Source: JAJYQH01 sp036261615
Lineage (GTDB): Bacteria; Actinomycetota; Actinomycetes; Propionibacteriales; Propionibacteriaceae
Assembly: GCA_036261615.1 (NCBI GenBank)
Contig: DATAKK010000048.1
Coordinates: 1 to 23,329 of the forward strand
Length of the DNA stretch: 23,329 nucleotides
Direction: 5' to 3'
Shown here piece by piece: positions 13,082 to 20,146 of this stretch (position 1 is its first letter; every line of letters starts with the position of its first letter). The notes below the pieces were generated by a model, which saw nothing but the letters and a program-made list of their open reading frames with translations, did no database searches and was not told where the DNA came from. Both the position numbers and the translations under genes were made by a program.

Positions 13082-13974
13082 TGAAGAAGTTCCTCTGGGC
13101 GGTCCCGGTCGCCGTGGCCTCCCTCGTCCTCGCCGGGTGCAGCACGTCGGGCACCGGCTCCCGCCCGGTGCGTGCGACCGGCGAGCTCTACCCACTCTCC
13201 TGGGTCATCGAGCAGGTGGGCGGCGACCGGGTCTCGGTCGACACGCTCGTGCCGCCGGGGGCCGAGCCGCACGGCTACGAGCTCTCGCCGCAGCAGGTGA
13301 GCGCGCTCGGTCGCAACGACCTGGTCGTCTACGTCCGCACCCTCGCGGCCGCGGTCGACGACGGCGTCAAGGCGTCACCGCCGAAGGCGGCGATCGACCT
13401 CACCACGGTGCTGCCCACCCGGCCCGCGGTCGACGGCAGCACCGGCACGAGCGGTGCCGGGGGCATCGACCCCCACCTGTGGCTCAACCCCGCGAACATG
13501 CCGAAGATCGTGGACGCCGTCGCGGCCCAGTTGAGCAGCGTCGACCCGGCGGGCAGGGCCACCTACACCGCCAACGCCGCGACGCTCGACTCCAGGCTGA
13601 CCGCCCTCGCCGACGACTACGCCCGGGGACTCGCCCACTGTTCGACGAAGACCCTCGTCGTCAGCCACCCGGCGTTCGGCTACCTCGCCGACCAGTACGG
13701 GCTCACCCAGGTGGGCGCCTCCGGGGTCGACGAGGACACCGAGCCCTCACCCGCGCGGCTGGTCGAGGTCGAGAAGATCGCCAGGGCCGACAAGGTGACG
13801 ACGATCTTCTACGCCGACACCTCCAACCAGAAGATCGCCGACGTCATCGCGGGCGCGTTGAACGCCCGGACCGCCTCGCTCACCCAGCTCATCAGCCAGC
13901 CCTCGGGCGGCGACTACATCAGTGGTGCCCAGCAGAACCTCACCGCCCTGCGCACCGGATTGGGGTGCTCATGA
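13081..13974 (+). CDS. znuA: Zinc ABC transporter substrate-binding lipoprotein
   Basis: This 297-residue cluster A-I (ZnuA/TroA-type) metal-binding lipoprotein captures zinc outside the membrane and delivers it to the permease. A signal peptide with lipobox LVLAGC (lipidated Cys20) is followed by the fold's N-lobe. Candidate metal ligands are His64 in EPHGYE, the His of DPHLWLNP, the His of VVSHPAFGY, and an acidic residue near IFYADTSNQ. The long His-rich loop of many ZnuA proteins is absent. Start choice: the GTG at 13081 gives a standard KKF... signal peptide and sits seven bases after the predicted -10. The ATG at 13072 would lie upstream of that transcription start. The stop overlaps the next gene (ATGA). 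Confidence 0.88.
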   Translation: MKKFLWAVPVAVASLVLAGCSTSGTGSRPVRATGELYPLSWVIEQVGGDRVSVDTLVPPGAEPHGYELSPQQVSALGRNDLVVYVRTLAAAVDDGVKASPPKAAIDLTTVLPTRPAVDGSTGTSGAGGIDPHLWLNPANMPKIVDAVAAQLSSVDPAGRATYTANAATLDSRLTALADDYARGLAHCSTKTLVVSHPAFGYLADQYGLTQVGASGVDEDTEPSPARLVEVEKIARADKVTTIFYADTSNQKIADVIAGALNARTASLTQLISQPSGGDYISGAQQNLTALRTGLGCS

Positions 13975-14747
13975 CCGCCGACCCGGTGCTCGCCGTGGAC
14001 GCCGTCGACGTCGACCTCGGCGGCGTCCGGATCCTCTCGGACGTCTCGCTGACGGTGCAGCCGGGCGAGGTCGTCGCCCTGCTCGGGGCCAACGGCTCGG
14101 GCAAGTCGACGCTCGTGCGGGCGGCACTCGGGGTCATCCCGACCGCGGCCGGGGACGTGCGGCTGTTCGGCCGGGCCCTCGGACGCGGCACGCCGTGGCA
14201 GCGCGTGGGCTACGTGCCGCAACGCAAACCCGGACACACCGGCGTCCCGACCACCGCGCTCGAGGTGGTGCGCGCGGGCCTGTTGTCGTCGGGGCGGCTG
14301 CGGAGGGCATCCCGGGCCCAGGCGATGGCCGCCCTCGAGCGGATGGGGATGGGCGACCGGGCGCAGCAACCGGTGCAGGAGATGTCGGGCGGCCAGCAGC
14401 AGCGGGTGCTCATCGCCCGCGCCCTGGTGCGCGAGCCGGACCTGCTCATGCTCGACGAGCCCACCACGGGAATCGACCTCGGGACCATCGAGGCGTTCGT
14501 CGAGGCCATCGGTGAGATGCGCGCGAGCGGCACGGCCGTCGTCGTCGTGCTGCACGAGACCGAGGCGTTCGCGACGCTGCTCGACCGGTCCGTCGTCCTG
14601 CGCCAGGGCCGGGTGGTGTACGACGGTCCTCCGCCGCCGGCCCGGGGCGAGCACGCCGATCCCCATCACGAGCACCCCCATCCCCACGCCGACGACGACC
14701 CGACGAGCGGTGCCCTGGAGTTCGACCTGACCGGAGGCGAGGAATGA
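13971..14747 (+). CDS. znuC: Zinc ABC transporter ATP-binding protein with His-rich tail
   Basis: This 258-residue ABC ATPase energises zinc import. It has Walker A GANGSGKST (39-47), Q-loop YVPQR, signature MSGGQQQR, Walker B LLMLDEPT and switch His in VVLHE. The C-terminus carries a His-rich stretch (about 228-239, six His among Asp/Pro/Glu), which could buffer or sense zinc at the cytoplasmic face. The start overlaps znuA's stop by four bases, and its own stop overlaps znuB in the same way (ATGA), so translation of the three proteins is coupled. Assignment to zinc, not manganese, rests on the Zur boxes and the neighbouring zur. Confidence 0.9.
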   Translation: MTADPVLAVDAVDVDLGGVRILSDVSLTVQPGEVVALLGANGSGKSTLVRAALGVIPTAAGDVRLFGRALGRGTPWQRVGYVPQRKPGHTGVPTTALEVVRAGLLSSGRLRRASRAQAMAALERMGMGDRAQQPVQEMSGGQQQRVLIARALVREPDLLMLDEPTTGIDLGTIEAFVEAIGEMRASGTAVVVVLHETEAFATLLDRSVVLRQGRVVYDGPPPPARGEHADPHHEHPHPHADDDPTSGALEFDLTGGEE

Positions 14748-15634
14748 TCGACCTGCTGAGTTCACCGCTCATGCAGCGGGCCCTGCTCGCCGCCCTGCTC
14801 GTCGGGGTCACTGCCCCGGTGGTCGGCACCTACCTCGTGCAGCGCCGGCTGGCGCTGCTCGGCGACGGCATCGGGCACATCGCGCTCACCGGTGTGGCCG
14901 CCGGCTGGCTGGCCGGCAGTCTCGCCGGCCTGGCGACGCCGGAGTCCCTGGCCCTGCCGGGGGCCGTCGTCGTCGCCGTGCTCGGGGCGGTGGGCATCGA
15001 GTGGGTGCGCGCCCGCGGGAGGATCACGGGCGACGTGGCGATGGCGATCCTGTTCTACGGGGGCATCGCCGGCGGCGTCCTGCTCATCAAGATCGCGGGC
15101 GGCACCAGCGCCAACCTCATGAACTATCTGTTCGGCTCGATCGCCACCGTCTCGTCCGGTGACCTGCTGTGGACCGCCGGCCTCGCCGGGCTCGTGCTCG
15201 TCGTGGGCCTCGGGCTGCGTCCGCTGCTGTTCGCCGTGAGCCACGACGAGGAGTTCGCGAGGGCGAGCGGCCTGCCGGTGCACCTGCTCACGTCGGTGCT
15301 CGCGGCGCTGGCAGCGCTCACGGTGACCGTCTCGATGCGGGTCGTGGGCCTGCTGCTCGTGTCGGCGCTCATGATCGTGCCCGTGGCCACCGCGCAGGTG
15401 GTGGCCCACTCGTTCGCCCGCACGATGGCACTGGCGAGCGCGATCGGGGCGGTCGTGAGCGTCGTCGGGCTGGCGGTCACCTACTGGTACGACCTCCCCC
15501 CGGGAGCGACCATCGTCGTGCTGGCGATCCTCGGGTACGCCGTCGTCAGCGCGGTCGGACGCCGGCGGCGTCCGGGACAGGCGCCCGCTCCCGCCACCTT
15601 CCGGGACGACGTGAGCGTGGGGGGTCAGGCCTGA
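14744..15634 (+). CDS. znuB: Zinc ABC transporter permease
   Basis: This 296-residue integral membrane protein of the ABC-3 (ZnuB/MntB) permease family has about eight to nine hydrophobic segments spread from residue 12 to 275. The hallmark stretch GDGIGHIALTGVAAGW follows the first segment, and VVGLLLVSALMIVPVATAQ lies in the later half. It forms the membrane channel with znuC as its ATPase. It begins within the znuC stop (ATGA) and its stop overlaps the zur start (TGATG). Confidence 0.9.
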   Translation: MIDLLSSPLMQRALLAALLVGVTAPVVGTYLVQRRLALLGDGIGHIALTGVAAGWLAGSLAGLATPESLALPGAVVVAVLGAVGIEWVRARGRITGDVAMAILFYGGIAGGVLLIKIAGGTSANLMNYLFGSIATVSSGDLLWTAGLAGLVLVVGLGLRPLLFAVSHDEEFARASGLPVHLLTSVLAALAALTVTVSMRVVGLLLVSALMIVPVATAQVVAHSFARTMALASAIGAVVSVVGLAVTYWYDLPPGATIVVLAILGYAVVSAVGRRRRPGQAPAPATFRDDVSVGGQA

Positions 15635-16035
15635 TGCCCCGCCAGACCCGTCAGCGAACGGCCGTCGTCTCCGCGCTCGAGGGGCTCGACGACTTCCGCT
15701 CGGCCCAGCAGATCCACGACCTGCTGCGCCGCGGCGGGGTGGAGATCGGCCTCGCCACCGTCTACCGGACGCTGGGCATGCTCGCCGCCGAGGACGTCGT
15801 CGACACGCTGCGCACCCCCGACGGCGAGACGGTCTACCGGCGGTGCGGGCGGAGCGACCACCACCACCATCTGGTCTGCCGACTCTGCGGCCGGGCGGTG
15901 GAGATCGAGGGTCCGGGGGTGGAGAGCTGGGCATCCCGGGTGGCCGCCCAGCAGGGGTTCAGCGACGTGCAGCACACGCTCGAGCTCACCGGCGTCTGCG
16001 CCGGCTGCCGGGTGGAGGGCGGCGTCCGCGGCTGA
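15634..16035 (+). CDS. zur: Fur-family zinc uptake regulator
   Basis: This 133-residue Fur-family repressor has an N-terminal winged helix (about 1-68; SAQQIHDLLRRGGVEIGLATVYRTLGML is the recognition region). A dimerisation/metal domain follows, with HHHH at 76-79, Cys82-xx-Cys85 and Cys122-xx-Cys125, the structural zinc site of Zur. It should bind DNA when zinc-loaded and shut off its own operon at the boxes at 13045-13081. It is the last gene of znuA-znuC-znuB-zur, with a one-base TGATG overlap. The stop lies in the left arm of a shared terminator. Confidence 0.9.
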   Translation: MPRQTRQRTAVVSALEGLDDFRSAQQIHDLLRRGGVEIGLATVYRTLGMLAAEDVVDTLRTPDGETVYRRCGRSDHHHHLVCRLCGRAVEIEGPGVESWASRVAAQQGFSDVQHTLELTGVCAGCRVEGGVRG

Positions 16036-16056
16036 CATGTGAGCCCTGGGTCAGCC
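16030..16056. terminator. Shared hairpin between convergent zur and tauE
   Basis: GGCTGAC (16030-16036) and GTCAGCC (16050-16056) are perfect complements around a 13-nt loop. Both stop codons lie in the stem, TGA of zur in the left arm and TGA of the exporter in the right. The symmetry makes it usable in both directions. There is no T-run. Confidence 0.45.
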
Positions 16057-16815
16057 CCGCCAGACGAGATAGAGGGCGAGCAGGCAGAGGGTGGCCACCA
16101 GCGCGGTTCTCAACGCCCTGGTCGGCAGTGCGTGCGCGATCCGCCAGCCGACGAGGACGCCGGCGAGCTCGGGGATCCCGACGACGGCAGCGAGGGGCCA
16201 GTCGATCGCCCCGTGCAGGAGATACCCGACGGTGCCGACCCCGGCGATCACGATCGACTGCACCTGGGCGCAGGCCAGCGAGCGGAGCACCGGAAGCCCG
16301 GCCGCGGTGAGCAGTGGCACGGCGAGCATGGGGCCGCCGATGCCGACGATGCCGCTCAGCGCCGAGACTCCGATCCCCAGGGCGAGGATCAGCGGTGTTG
16401 CGGCGGACGCCGGGAGCCAGCCGTCCGTGCGGCCGCCGCGGTACCACACGAGCCCGGCCGCCGCGGCGACCACCCCCGCGAGCACCAGCGCGAAGAGGTG
16501 TCTCGACACCAGCGTGCCCGCCATCACCCCCAGCGGCGTCCCGACGAGGGCCGTGCCCGCCATGATGAGGGCCACCCGGCGGGTGCCCGGCTCGCGCAAC
16601 TGCCCCGAGCGGGTGAAGGCGGCGGTTCCCAGGGCGCCGGTGGTGATGTGGGTGACGATGGCGGTGCCTGCGACCTGCGCCGGCGAGAGGGTGGTCAGCG
16701 CGAACAGGCCGATGGTCGGTAGCACGCCCCCCGGCCCGACGGCCGTGATGCCGATCCCCCCGACCAGGGCGATGACGGCGAGGGCCGCCAGCCCGGGCCA
16801 CGCAAGTCCGGTCAC
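16051..16815 (-). CDS. TauE/SafE-family membrane transporter (sulfite exporter type)
   Basis: This 254-residue membrane protein has about eight hydrophobic segments and the two-repeat architecture of TauE/SafE. An N-terminal GGIGITAVGPGGVLPTIGLF is echoed by SGIVGIGGPMLAVPLLTAAGLP in the second half. Family members export sulfite, sulfoacetate or related organic acids, and some may import; the substrate here is not visible. The GTG start at 16815 is chosen because GGGAG lies six bases upstream and the first membrane segment begins at once. A longer start at ATG 16881 would add 22 Arg-rich residues. A 30-codon reading frame ends on the GTG in a GTGA overlap. Confidence 0.82.
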   Translation of the reverse strand: MTGLAWPGLAALAVIALVGGIGITAVGPGGVLPTIGLFALTTLSPAQVAGTAIVTHITTGALGTAAFTRSGQLREPGTRRVALIMAGTALVGTPLGVMAGTLVSRHLFALVLAGVVAAAAGLVWYRGGRTDGWLPASAATPLILALGIGVSALSGIVGIGGPMLAVPLLTAAGLPVLRSLACAQVQSIVIAGVGTVGYLLHGAIDWPLAAVVGIPELAGVLVGWRIAHALPTRALRTALVATLCLLALYLVWRG

Positions 16816-16904
16816 GGTCGGCTCCCGGCGTCCTCGCGCACTCTCGCGACGTGGCGCCTGCGGGACGGTCTGCGCGCGCATGGCTCGCGCGGTGTGAGCG
16901 ACAT
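16812..16904 (-). CDS. Possible leader peptide coupled to the TauE-like gene
   Basis: A 30-residue frame (ATG at 16904, starting MSLTPREPCARR, very Arg-rich) ends in a TGA that overlaps the exporter's GTG as GTGA. GGAAAGG lies about nine bases before its ATG, and the exporter's own GGGAG lies inside it. Arg-rich frames are common by chance in GC-rich DNA, so this may be spurious. Confidence 0.25.
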   Translation of the reverse strand: MSLTPREPCARRPSRRRHVARVREDAGSRP

Positions 16905-16943
16905 GACGGACTGCCTTTCCGATCCACCCGGCACGGCGTCGGG

Positions 16944-16955
16944 GATCACGTGATC
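16944..16955. promoter_or_regulatory. 12-bp perfect palindrome GATCACGTGATC
   Basis: A perfect palindrome lies in the 459-base divergent gap between the TauE-like gene and fdhA, about 40 bases before the possible leader start. It is an operator candidate by symmetry alone. The same gap also holds CCCTCC-G-GGAGGG at 17030-17042, a dyad at 17209-17225, and otherwise no credible gene or known riboswitch. Confidence 0.3.
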
Positions 16956-17208
16956 GAAGCGGGCCCGGGTCTCCACGTGGCACCGGGCGCGCCGGCGAAG
17001 GGACGAGGTCAATCGAGCGAGCGTAACGGCCCTCCGGGAGGGATCGCCAGCCGCGGGGAGGCCACTCCGCCGGCACGGCGCGTCCCCTGCAGCGCGGAGC
17101 GTTCGGCGGGGCGGGGCCAACCCCTCCGGGTGTGCTGGTCGTTTGGACCGCGGTGGCAGGGTGGCACCCAAGTCCCAAAGCCCGACCCCCCGGGCGGAGG
17201 AAATGCCC

Positions 17209-17225
17209 TGCCACAACGTGTGGCA
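17209..17225. promoter_or_regulatory. 17-bp dyad upstream of fdhA, candidate operator
   Basis: TGCCACA-ACG-TGTGGCA is a perfect 7-bp inverted repeat located 50 bases before the fdhA start. The 10-mer GTGGCACCCA, overlapping its right arm (17220-17229), is repeated directly at 17161-17170, and GTGGCA occurs again at 17151. Repeated half-sites suggest a regulator for fdhA. No regulator gene is adjacent. Confidence 0.4.
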
Positions 17226-17274
17226 CCCACCCTCCCAGAGCCTCCGGGGTCGGCAACGAGCCACAGGAGGCAGG

Positions 17275-18489
17275 ATGAGCCAGTCCAACCGCGTTGTTGT
17301 GTACAAGGGCCCTGGCAAGGTCGCGGTCGAATCGATCGACTACCCGAAGCTCGAGATCCCCAAGGACGTCGCCGACCACTTCGGCATCCCGCAGAAGGCG
17401 CCGCACGCCGTCATCCTCAAGCTGGTGACGACCAACATCTGCGGGTCCGACCAGCACATGGTCCGTGGACGCACGACCGCCCCGGTCGGGCAGACGCTCG
17501 GCCACGAGATCACCGGCGAGGTGGTCGAGTGCGGCGAGGACGTGCTGTTCGTGAAGAAGGGCGACATCTGCTCGGTGCCGTTCAACATCGCCTGTGGCCG
17601 CTGCCGGATGTGCAACGAGGGCAAGACCGGCATCTGCCTCAACGTCAACCCGGCCCGTCCCGGCGCGGCCTACGGCTACGTCGACATGGGCGGCTGGCTC
17701 GGCGGCCAGGCGGAGTACGTCATGGTGCCCTACGCGGACTTCAACCTGCTGAAGTTCCCCGATCGGGATCAGGCTCTGGAGAAGATCCTCGACCTCACCA
17801 TGCTGTCGGACATCTTCCCCACCGGGTATCACGGCGCCTACACCGCCGGCGTCACCACCGGGTCGACGGTCTACGTGGCCGGGGCCGGCCCGGTCGGCCT
17901 GGCCGCCGCGCACGCCGCTCAGCTGCTCGGCGCGTCGGTCGTTGTGGTCGGCGACATGAACGCCGACCGCCTGGCCCAGGCGCGGAGCTTCGGGTGTGAG
18001 ACCGTCGACCTGTCCACCGGTGACTCCCTGGCCGACCAGCTCGAGCAGCTGTTCGGCGAGCCGCTGGTGGACGCCGCGGTCGACGCGGTCGGGTTCGAGG
18101 CCAAGGGCCACGGCCAGGAGGGGGCGGAACAGCCCGCCACCGTCCTCAACGACATCATGACCGTCGCCCGCGCGGGCGCGAACCTCGGCATCCCCGGCCT
18201 GTACGTGACCGAGGACCCCGGCGCGGCCGACGAGAACGCCAAGACCGGTCAGATCGGCGTCCGGCTCGGACTCGGCTGGGCCAAGTCGCACTCGTTCACC
18301 ACCGGGCAGTGCCCGGTCAAGCGGTACAACCGGCAGCTGATGAACATGATCCTGTCGGACCGGGCGCAGATCGCCAAGGCCGTCAACGCCACGGTGATCG
18401 GCCTGGACGACGCTCCCCAGGGGTACGCCGACTTCGACAAGGGCGCGGCGGAGAAGTTCGTCATCGACCCCCACGGCATGGTCCACTGA
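17275..18489 (+). CDS. fdhA: Glutathione-independent formaldehyde dehydrogenase
   Basis: This 404-residue zinc MDR enzyme oxidises formaldehyde to formate with NAD and needs no glutathione or mycothiol. It closely follows the Pseudomonas putida-type enzyme along its length. Catalytic-zinc ligands are Cys56 (NICGSDQHMVRGRTT), His77 (LGHE) and Asp179 (LSDIFPTGYHGA). Structural zinc is Cys107, Cys110, Cys113 and Cys121. It has NVNPARPGAAYGYVDMGGW, a Rossmann loop AGAGPVGLAA near 202-211, DAVGFEAKGHG, and GLYVTEDPGA with LGLGWAKSHSF. In the P. putida enzyme NAD stays tightly bound and aldehyde dismutation also occurs; whether this holds here is not shown. The start has AGGAGG four bases upstream. 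An in-frame ATG at 17203 lies too close to its own GGAGG and would extend past the family N-terminus. Confidence 0.93.
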   Translation: MSQSNRVVVYKGPGKVAVESIDYPKLEIPKDVADHFGIPQKAPHAVILKLVTTNICGSDQHMVRGRTTAPVGQTLGHEITGEVVECGEDVLFVKKGDICSVPFNIACGRCRMCNEGKTGICLNVNPARPGAAYGYVDMGGWLGGQAEYVMVPYADFNLLKFPDRDQALEKILDLTMLSDIFPTGYHGAYTAGVTTGSTVYVAGAGPVGLAAAHAAQLLGASVVVVGDMNADRLAQARSFGCETVDLSTGDSLADQLEQLFGEPLVDAAVDAVGFEAKGHGQEGAEQPATVLNDIMTVARAGANLGIPGLYVTEDPGAADENAKTGQIGVRLGLGWAKSHSFTTGQCPVKRYNRQLMNMILSDRAQIAKAVNATVIGLDDAPQGYADFDKGAAEKFVIDPHGMVH

Positions 18490-18563
18490 TCCCCGCCTGA
18501 CAGGCCACGAGCCGTACCCGCTCACTCACCGGCGGGGGACGACCCGGAGTGGACCGTGGTGAG

Positions 18564-18599
18564 AGCGCTGGGCTGACCCCGACCGGTCAGCCCAGCGCT
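18564..18599. terminator. Strong bidirectional hairpin between fdhA and metZ
   Basis: A perfect 15-bp inverted repeat (AGCGCTGGGCTGACC at 18564-18578, GGTCAGCCCAGCGCT at 18585-18599) has a 6-nt loop. The right arm includes the metZ stop codon and its last codons. It is placed to end both convergent transcripts. There is no T-run on either side. Confidence 0.7.
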
Positions 18600-19750
18600 G
18601 CGTTCAGGTCGGAGACGATGTCGTCGGCGTCCTCGAGCCCGATCGACAGCCGGACCGTGCCGTCGGTGATGCCGACCCTGGCCCGGGCCTCGGGGCCGAT
18701 GCGGTAGTGCGTGGTGGTCGCCGGGTGGGTGACCATCGACTTGGCGTCGCCGAAGTTGTTGGAGATGTCGAACGCGGTGAGGGCGTTGATCGCCGCGAAG
18801 GCCTCGTCCCGGCCGCCGTCGATCGCGAACGTGACGATCGTGCCGCCCGCGCTCATCTGCCGACGGGCCAGGTCGTGCTGGGGGTGCGACTCGAGGAAGG
18901 GGTAGCGCACCCAGGCGACTCTGGGGTTCGCCTCCAGGCTGCGCGCCACCCTGAGGGCGGTGGCGCTGGCGTGCTCGACCCGAAGACGCAGCGTCTCCAG
19001 CCCCTTGAGCGCGACCCAGGCGGTGAACGGGCTCATGGTCGGCCCGGTGTTGCGGACGAGGGTCTTGACCGGGCCGTTGACGAACGCGTCCGGGCCGAGG
19101 ATCGCCCCACCCAGCGTGCGTCCCTGCCCGTCGATGTGCTTGGTGGTCGAGTAGACGACGACGTCGGCCCCGAGCCGCGTGGGCGACTGGATCGCCGGGC
19201 TGGCCATCGCGTTGTCGGCGATGACCAGGGCGCCCGCGGCGTGGGCCAGTTCGCTCACCGCGGCGATGTCGACGATCTCCTGCATGGGGTTGGCGGGCGA
19301 CTCGAAGAAGACCGCCTTCGCCGGACGCCGCAGCGCCTCGCGCCACTGGTCGAGGTCGGTGCCGTCGACGAAGTCGGTGACGATGCCGAAGCGGGGAAGG
19401 ATGTCGGACAGCACCGAGTAGCAGGAGCCGAACAGGTGGCGGCTCGCCACCACCCGGTCGCCCTGGCTGAGCAGGGCGATCATCACGCCGAACACGCCGG
19501 CCATGCCGCTGGCGACGGGGAAGCACGCCTCGGCCCCCTCCATGTCGGCGAGGCGCTCTGCGAACGCCGTGACGGTCGGGTTGTTGAACCGTGAGTAGGT
19601 GTAGCGCTCGACGCTGCCGTCGAAGGCTGCCGCGGCGTCCTCGGCCCGGTCGTAGACGTAACCGGAGGTGAGGAAGAGCCCCTCGGAGGTCTCCTGGAAG
19701 GCGCTGCGCTCGGTCCCGACCCGCACCGCGCGGGTGTCGCGGCCGGTCAC
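18587..19750 (-). CDS. metZ: O-succinylhomoserine sulfhydrylase-type Cys/Met metabolism PLP enzyme
   Basis: This 387-residue PLP enzyme of the trans-sulfuration family is closest by eye to MetZ, which makes homocysteine from an O-acylhomoserine and sulfide. Motifs are SEGLFLTSGYVYDRAEDAAAAF (23-44), YTYSRFNNPTV with the Tyr/Arg phosphate contacts (50-60), ASGM (80-83), ADN with Asp179, and STTKHIDGQGR with the PLP lysine Lys204. NTGPTMSPFTAW and SMVTHPATTTHYRI lie in the second half. O-acetylhomoserine use or a gamma-lyase role cannot be excluded. The GTG start overlaps the stop of the upstream DUF1737 gene (GTGA), so it relies on coupled translation. The 3' end lies in a strong hairpin. Confidence 0.86.
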   Translation of the reverse strand: MTGRDTRAVRVGTERSAFQETSEGLFLTSGYVYDRAEDAAAAFDGSVERYTYSRFNNPTVTAFAERLADMEGAEACFPVASGMAGVFGVMIALLSQGDRVVASRHLFGSCYSVLSDILPRFGIVTDFVDGTDLDQWREALRRPAKAVFFESPANPMQEIVDIAAVSELAHAAGALVIADNAMASPAIQSPTRLGADVVVYSTTKHIDGQGRTLGGAILGPDAFVNGPVKTLVRNTGPTMSPFTAWVALKGLETLRLRVEHASATALRVARSLEANPRVAWVRYPFLESHPQHDLARRQMSAGGTIVTFAIDGGRDEAFAAINALTAFDISNNFGDAKSMVTHPATTTHYRIGPEARARVGITDGTVRLSIGLEDADDIVSDLNAALG

Positions 19751-19926
19751 TGGCCCGCGCCGGGCAGCGCGACCGCCTGGGCGGTGACGACCTTCTCGCC
19801 GTCGAAGGTCAGGGCCGGCGACCCGTACAGCACGTAGCCATCGGCGATCGCCGCGCTGACCTTCTCGCAGAAGGCGCGGTCGTCGGTGCCGGTGAGCAGT
19901 CGGTAGGGCAGGCGTTCGTCGGGCAT
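19747..19926 (-). CDS. DUF1737 small protein
   Basis: This 59-residue protein has the DUF1737 pattern: YRLLTGTDDRAFCEKVSAAIADGYVLYGSPALTFDGEKVVTAQAVA. It probably has a compact alpha/beta fold of unknown function. There is no signal peptide or metal motif. The ATG at 19926 has AGGAGG four bases upstream, and TAGCCT at 19952-19957 (-) is a plausible -10. Its stop overlaps the metZ start by four bases, so it leads a two-gene operon. DUF1737 proteins are generally found as short stand-alone proteins; a link to methionine synthesis is inferred only from coupling. Confidence 0.8.
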   Translation of the reverse strand: MPDERLPYRLLTGTDDRAFCEKVSAAIADGYVLYGSPALTFDGEKVVTAQAVALPGAGQ

Positions 19927-20011
19927 GGATCCTCCTGTGGATGTCCCTGCCAGGCTATGCGTCACGGCCGCCGGCAGCCCTCACCGTCCATCCCGGTGGA
20001 CGCCGCCGAGG

Positions 20012-20121
20012 AGCAATGTCCCCTTGTGGGTCGACATCGACCCGCAAGTGGGCGGTGTCCAGTTCTCGTCGGCGGCACTGTCCGGTTGCGGGTCGACTTC
20101 GACCCGGAACGGGACAGTGCC
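20012..20121. repeat. Two tandem GGGTCGA-centred palindromes (family B)
   Basis: Element 1: CTTGTGGGTCGA-CA-TCGACCCGCAAG (20023-20048, one G-T mismatch) with weaker outer pairing to about 20060. Element 2: 20074-20096 pairs with 20099-20121 over 23 bp with two mismatches, around a CT centre. Both share the core GGGTCGAC[A/T]TCGACCC and the outer TGTCC. A decayed start of a third unit (GGTTGTGGCTCGCC) follows at about 20122. They fill most of the 220-base gap between the DUF1737 and Nei genes. No coding capacity is credible. Confidence 0.7.
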
Positions 20122-20146
20122 CGGTTGTGGCTCGCCCGGCAGGCCC

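Noticed and set aside
16816..17274. SAM-type or other known riboswitch upstream of the TauE-like gene or fdhA
   Set aside because: I looked for SAM-I/SAM-IV-like conserved cores (for example CGGCAACC contexts) and found no consistent set of helices. Only isolated dyads are present.
17203..17274. N-terminal extension of fdhA from the ATG at 17203
   Set aside because: GGAGG is only about two bases from this ATG, the 24 extra residues have no counterpart in the family, and 17275 has an ideal AGGAGG.
16905..18525. Upstream in-frame extension of the TauE-like gene to more than 800 codons
   Set aside because: It runs antisense through fdhA. Membrane-protein homology begins at about 16815, where a GGGAG-preceded GTG start exists.
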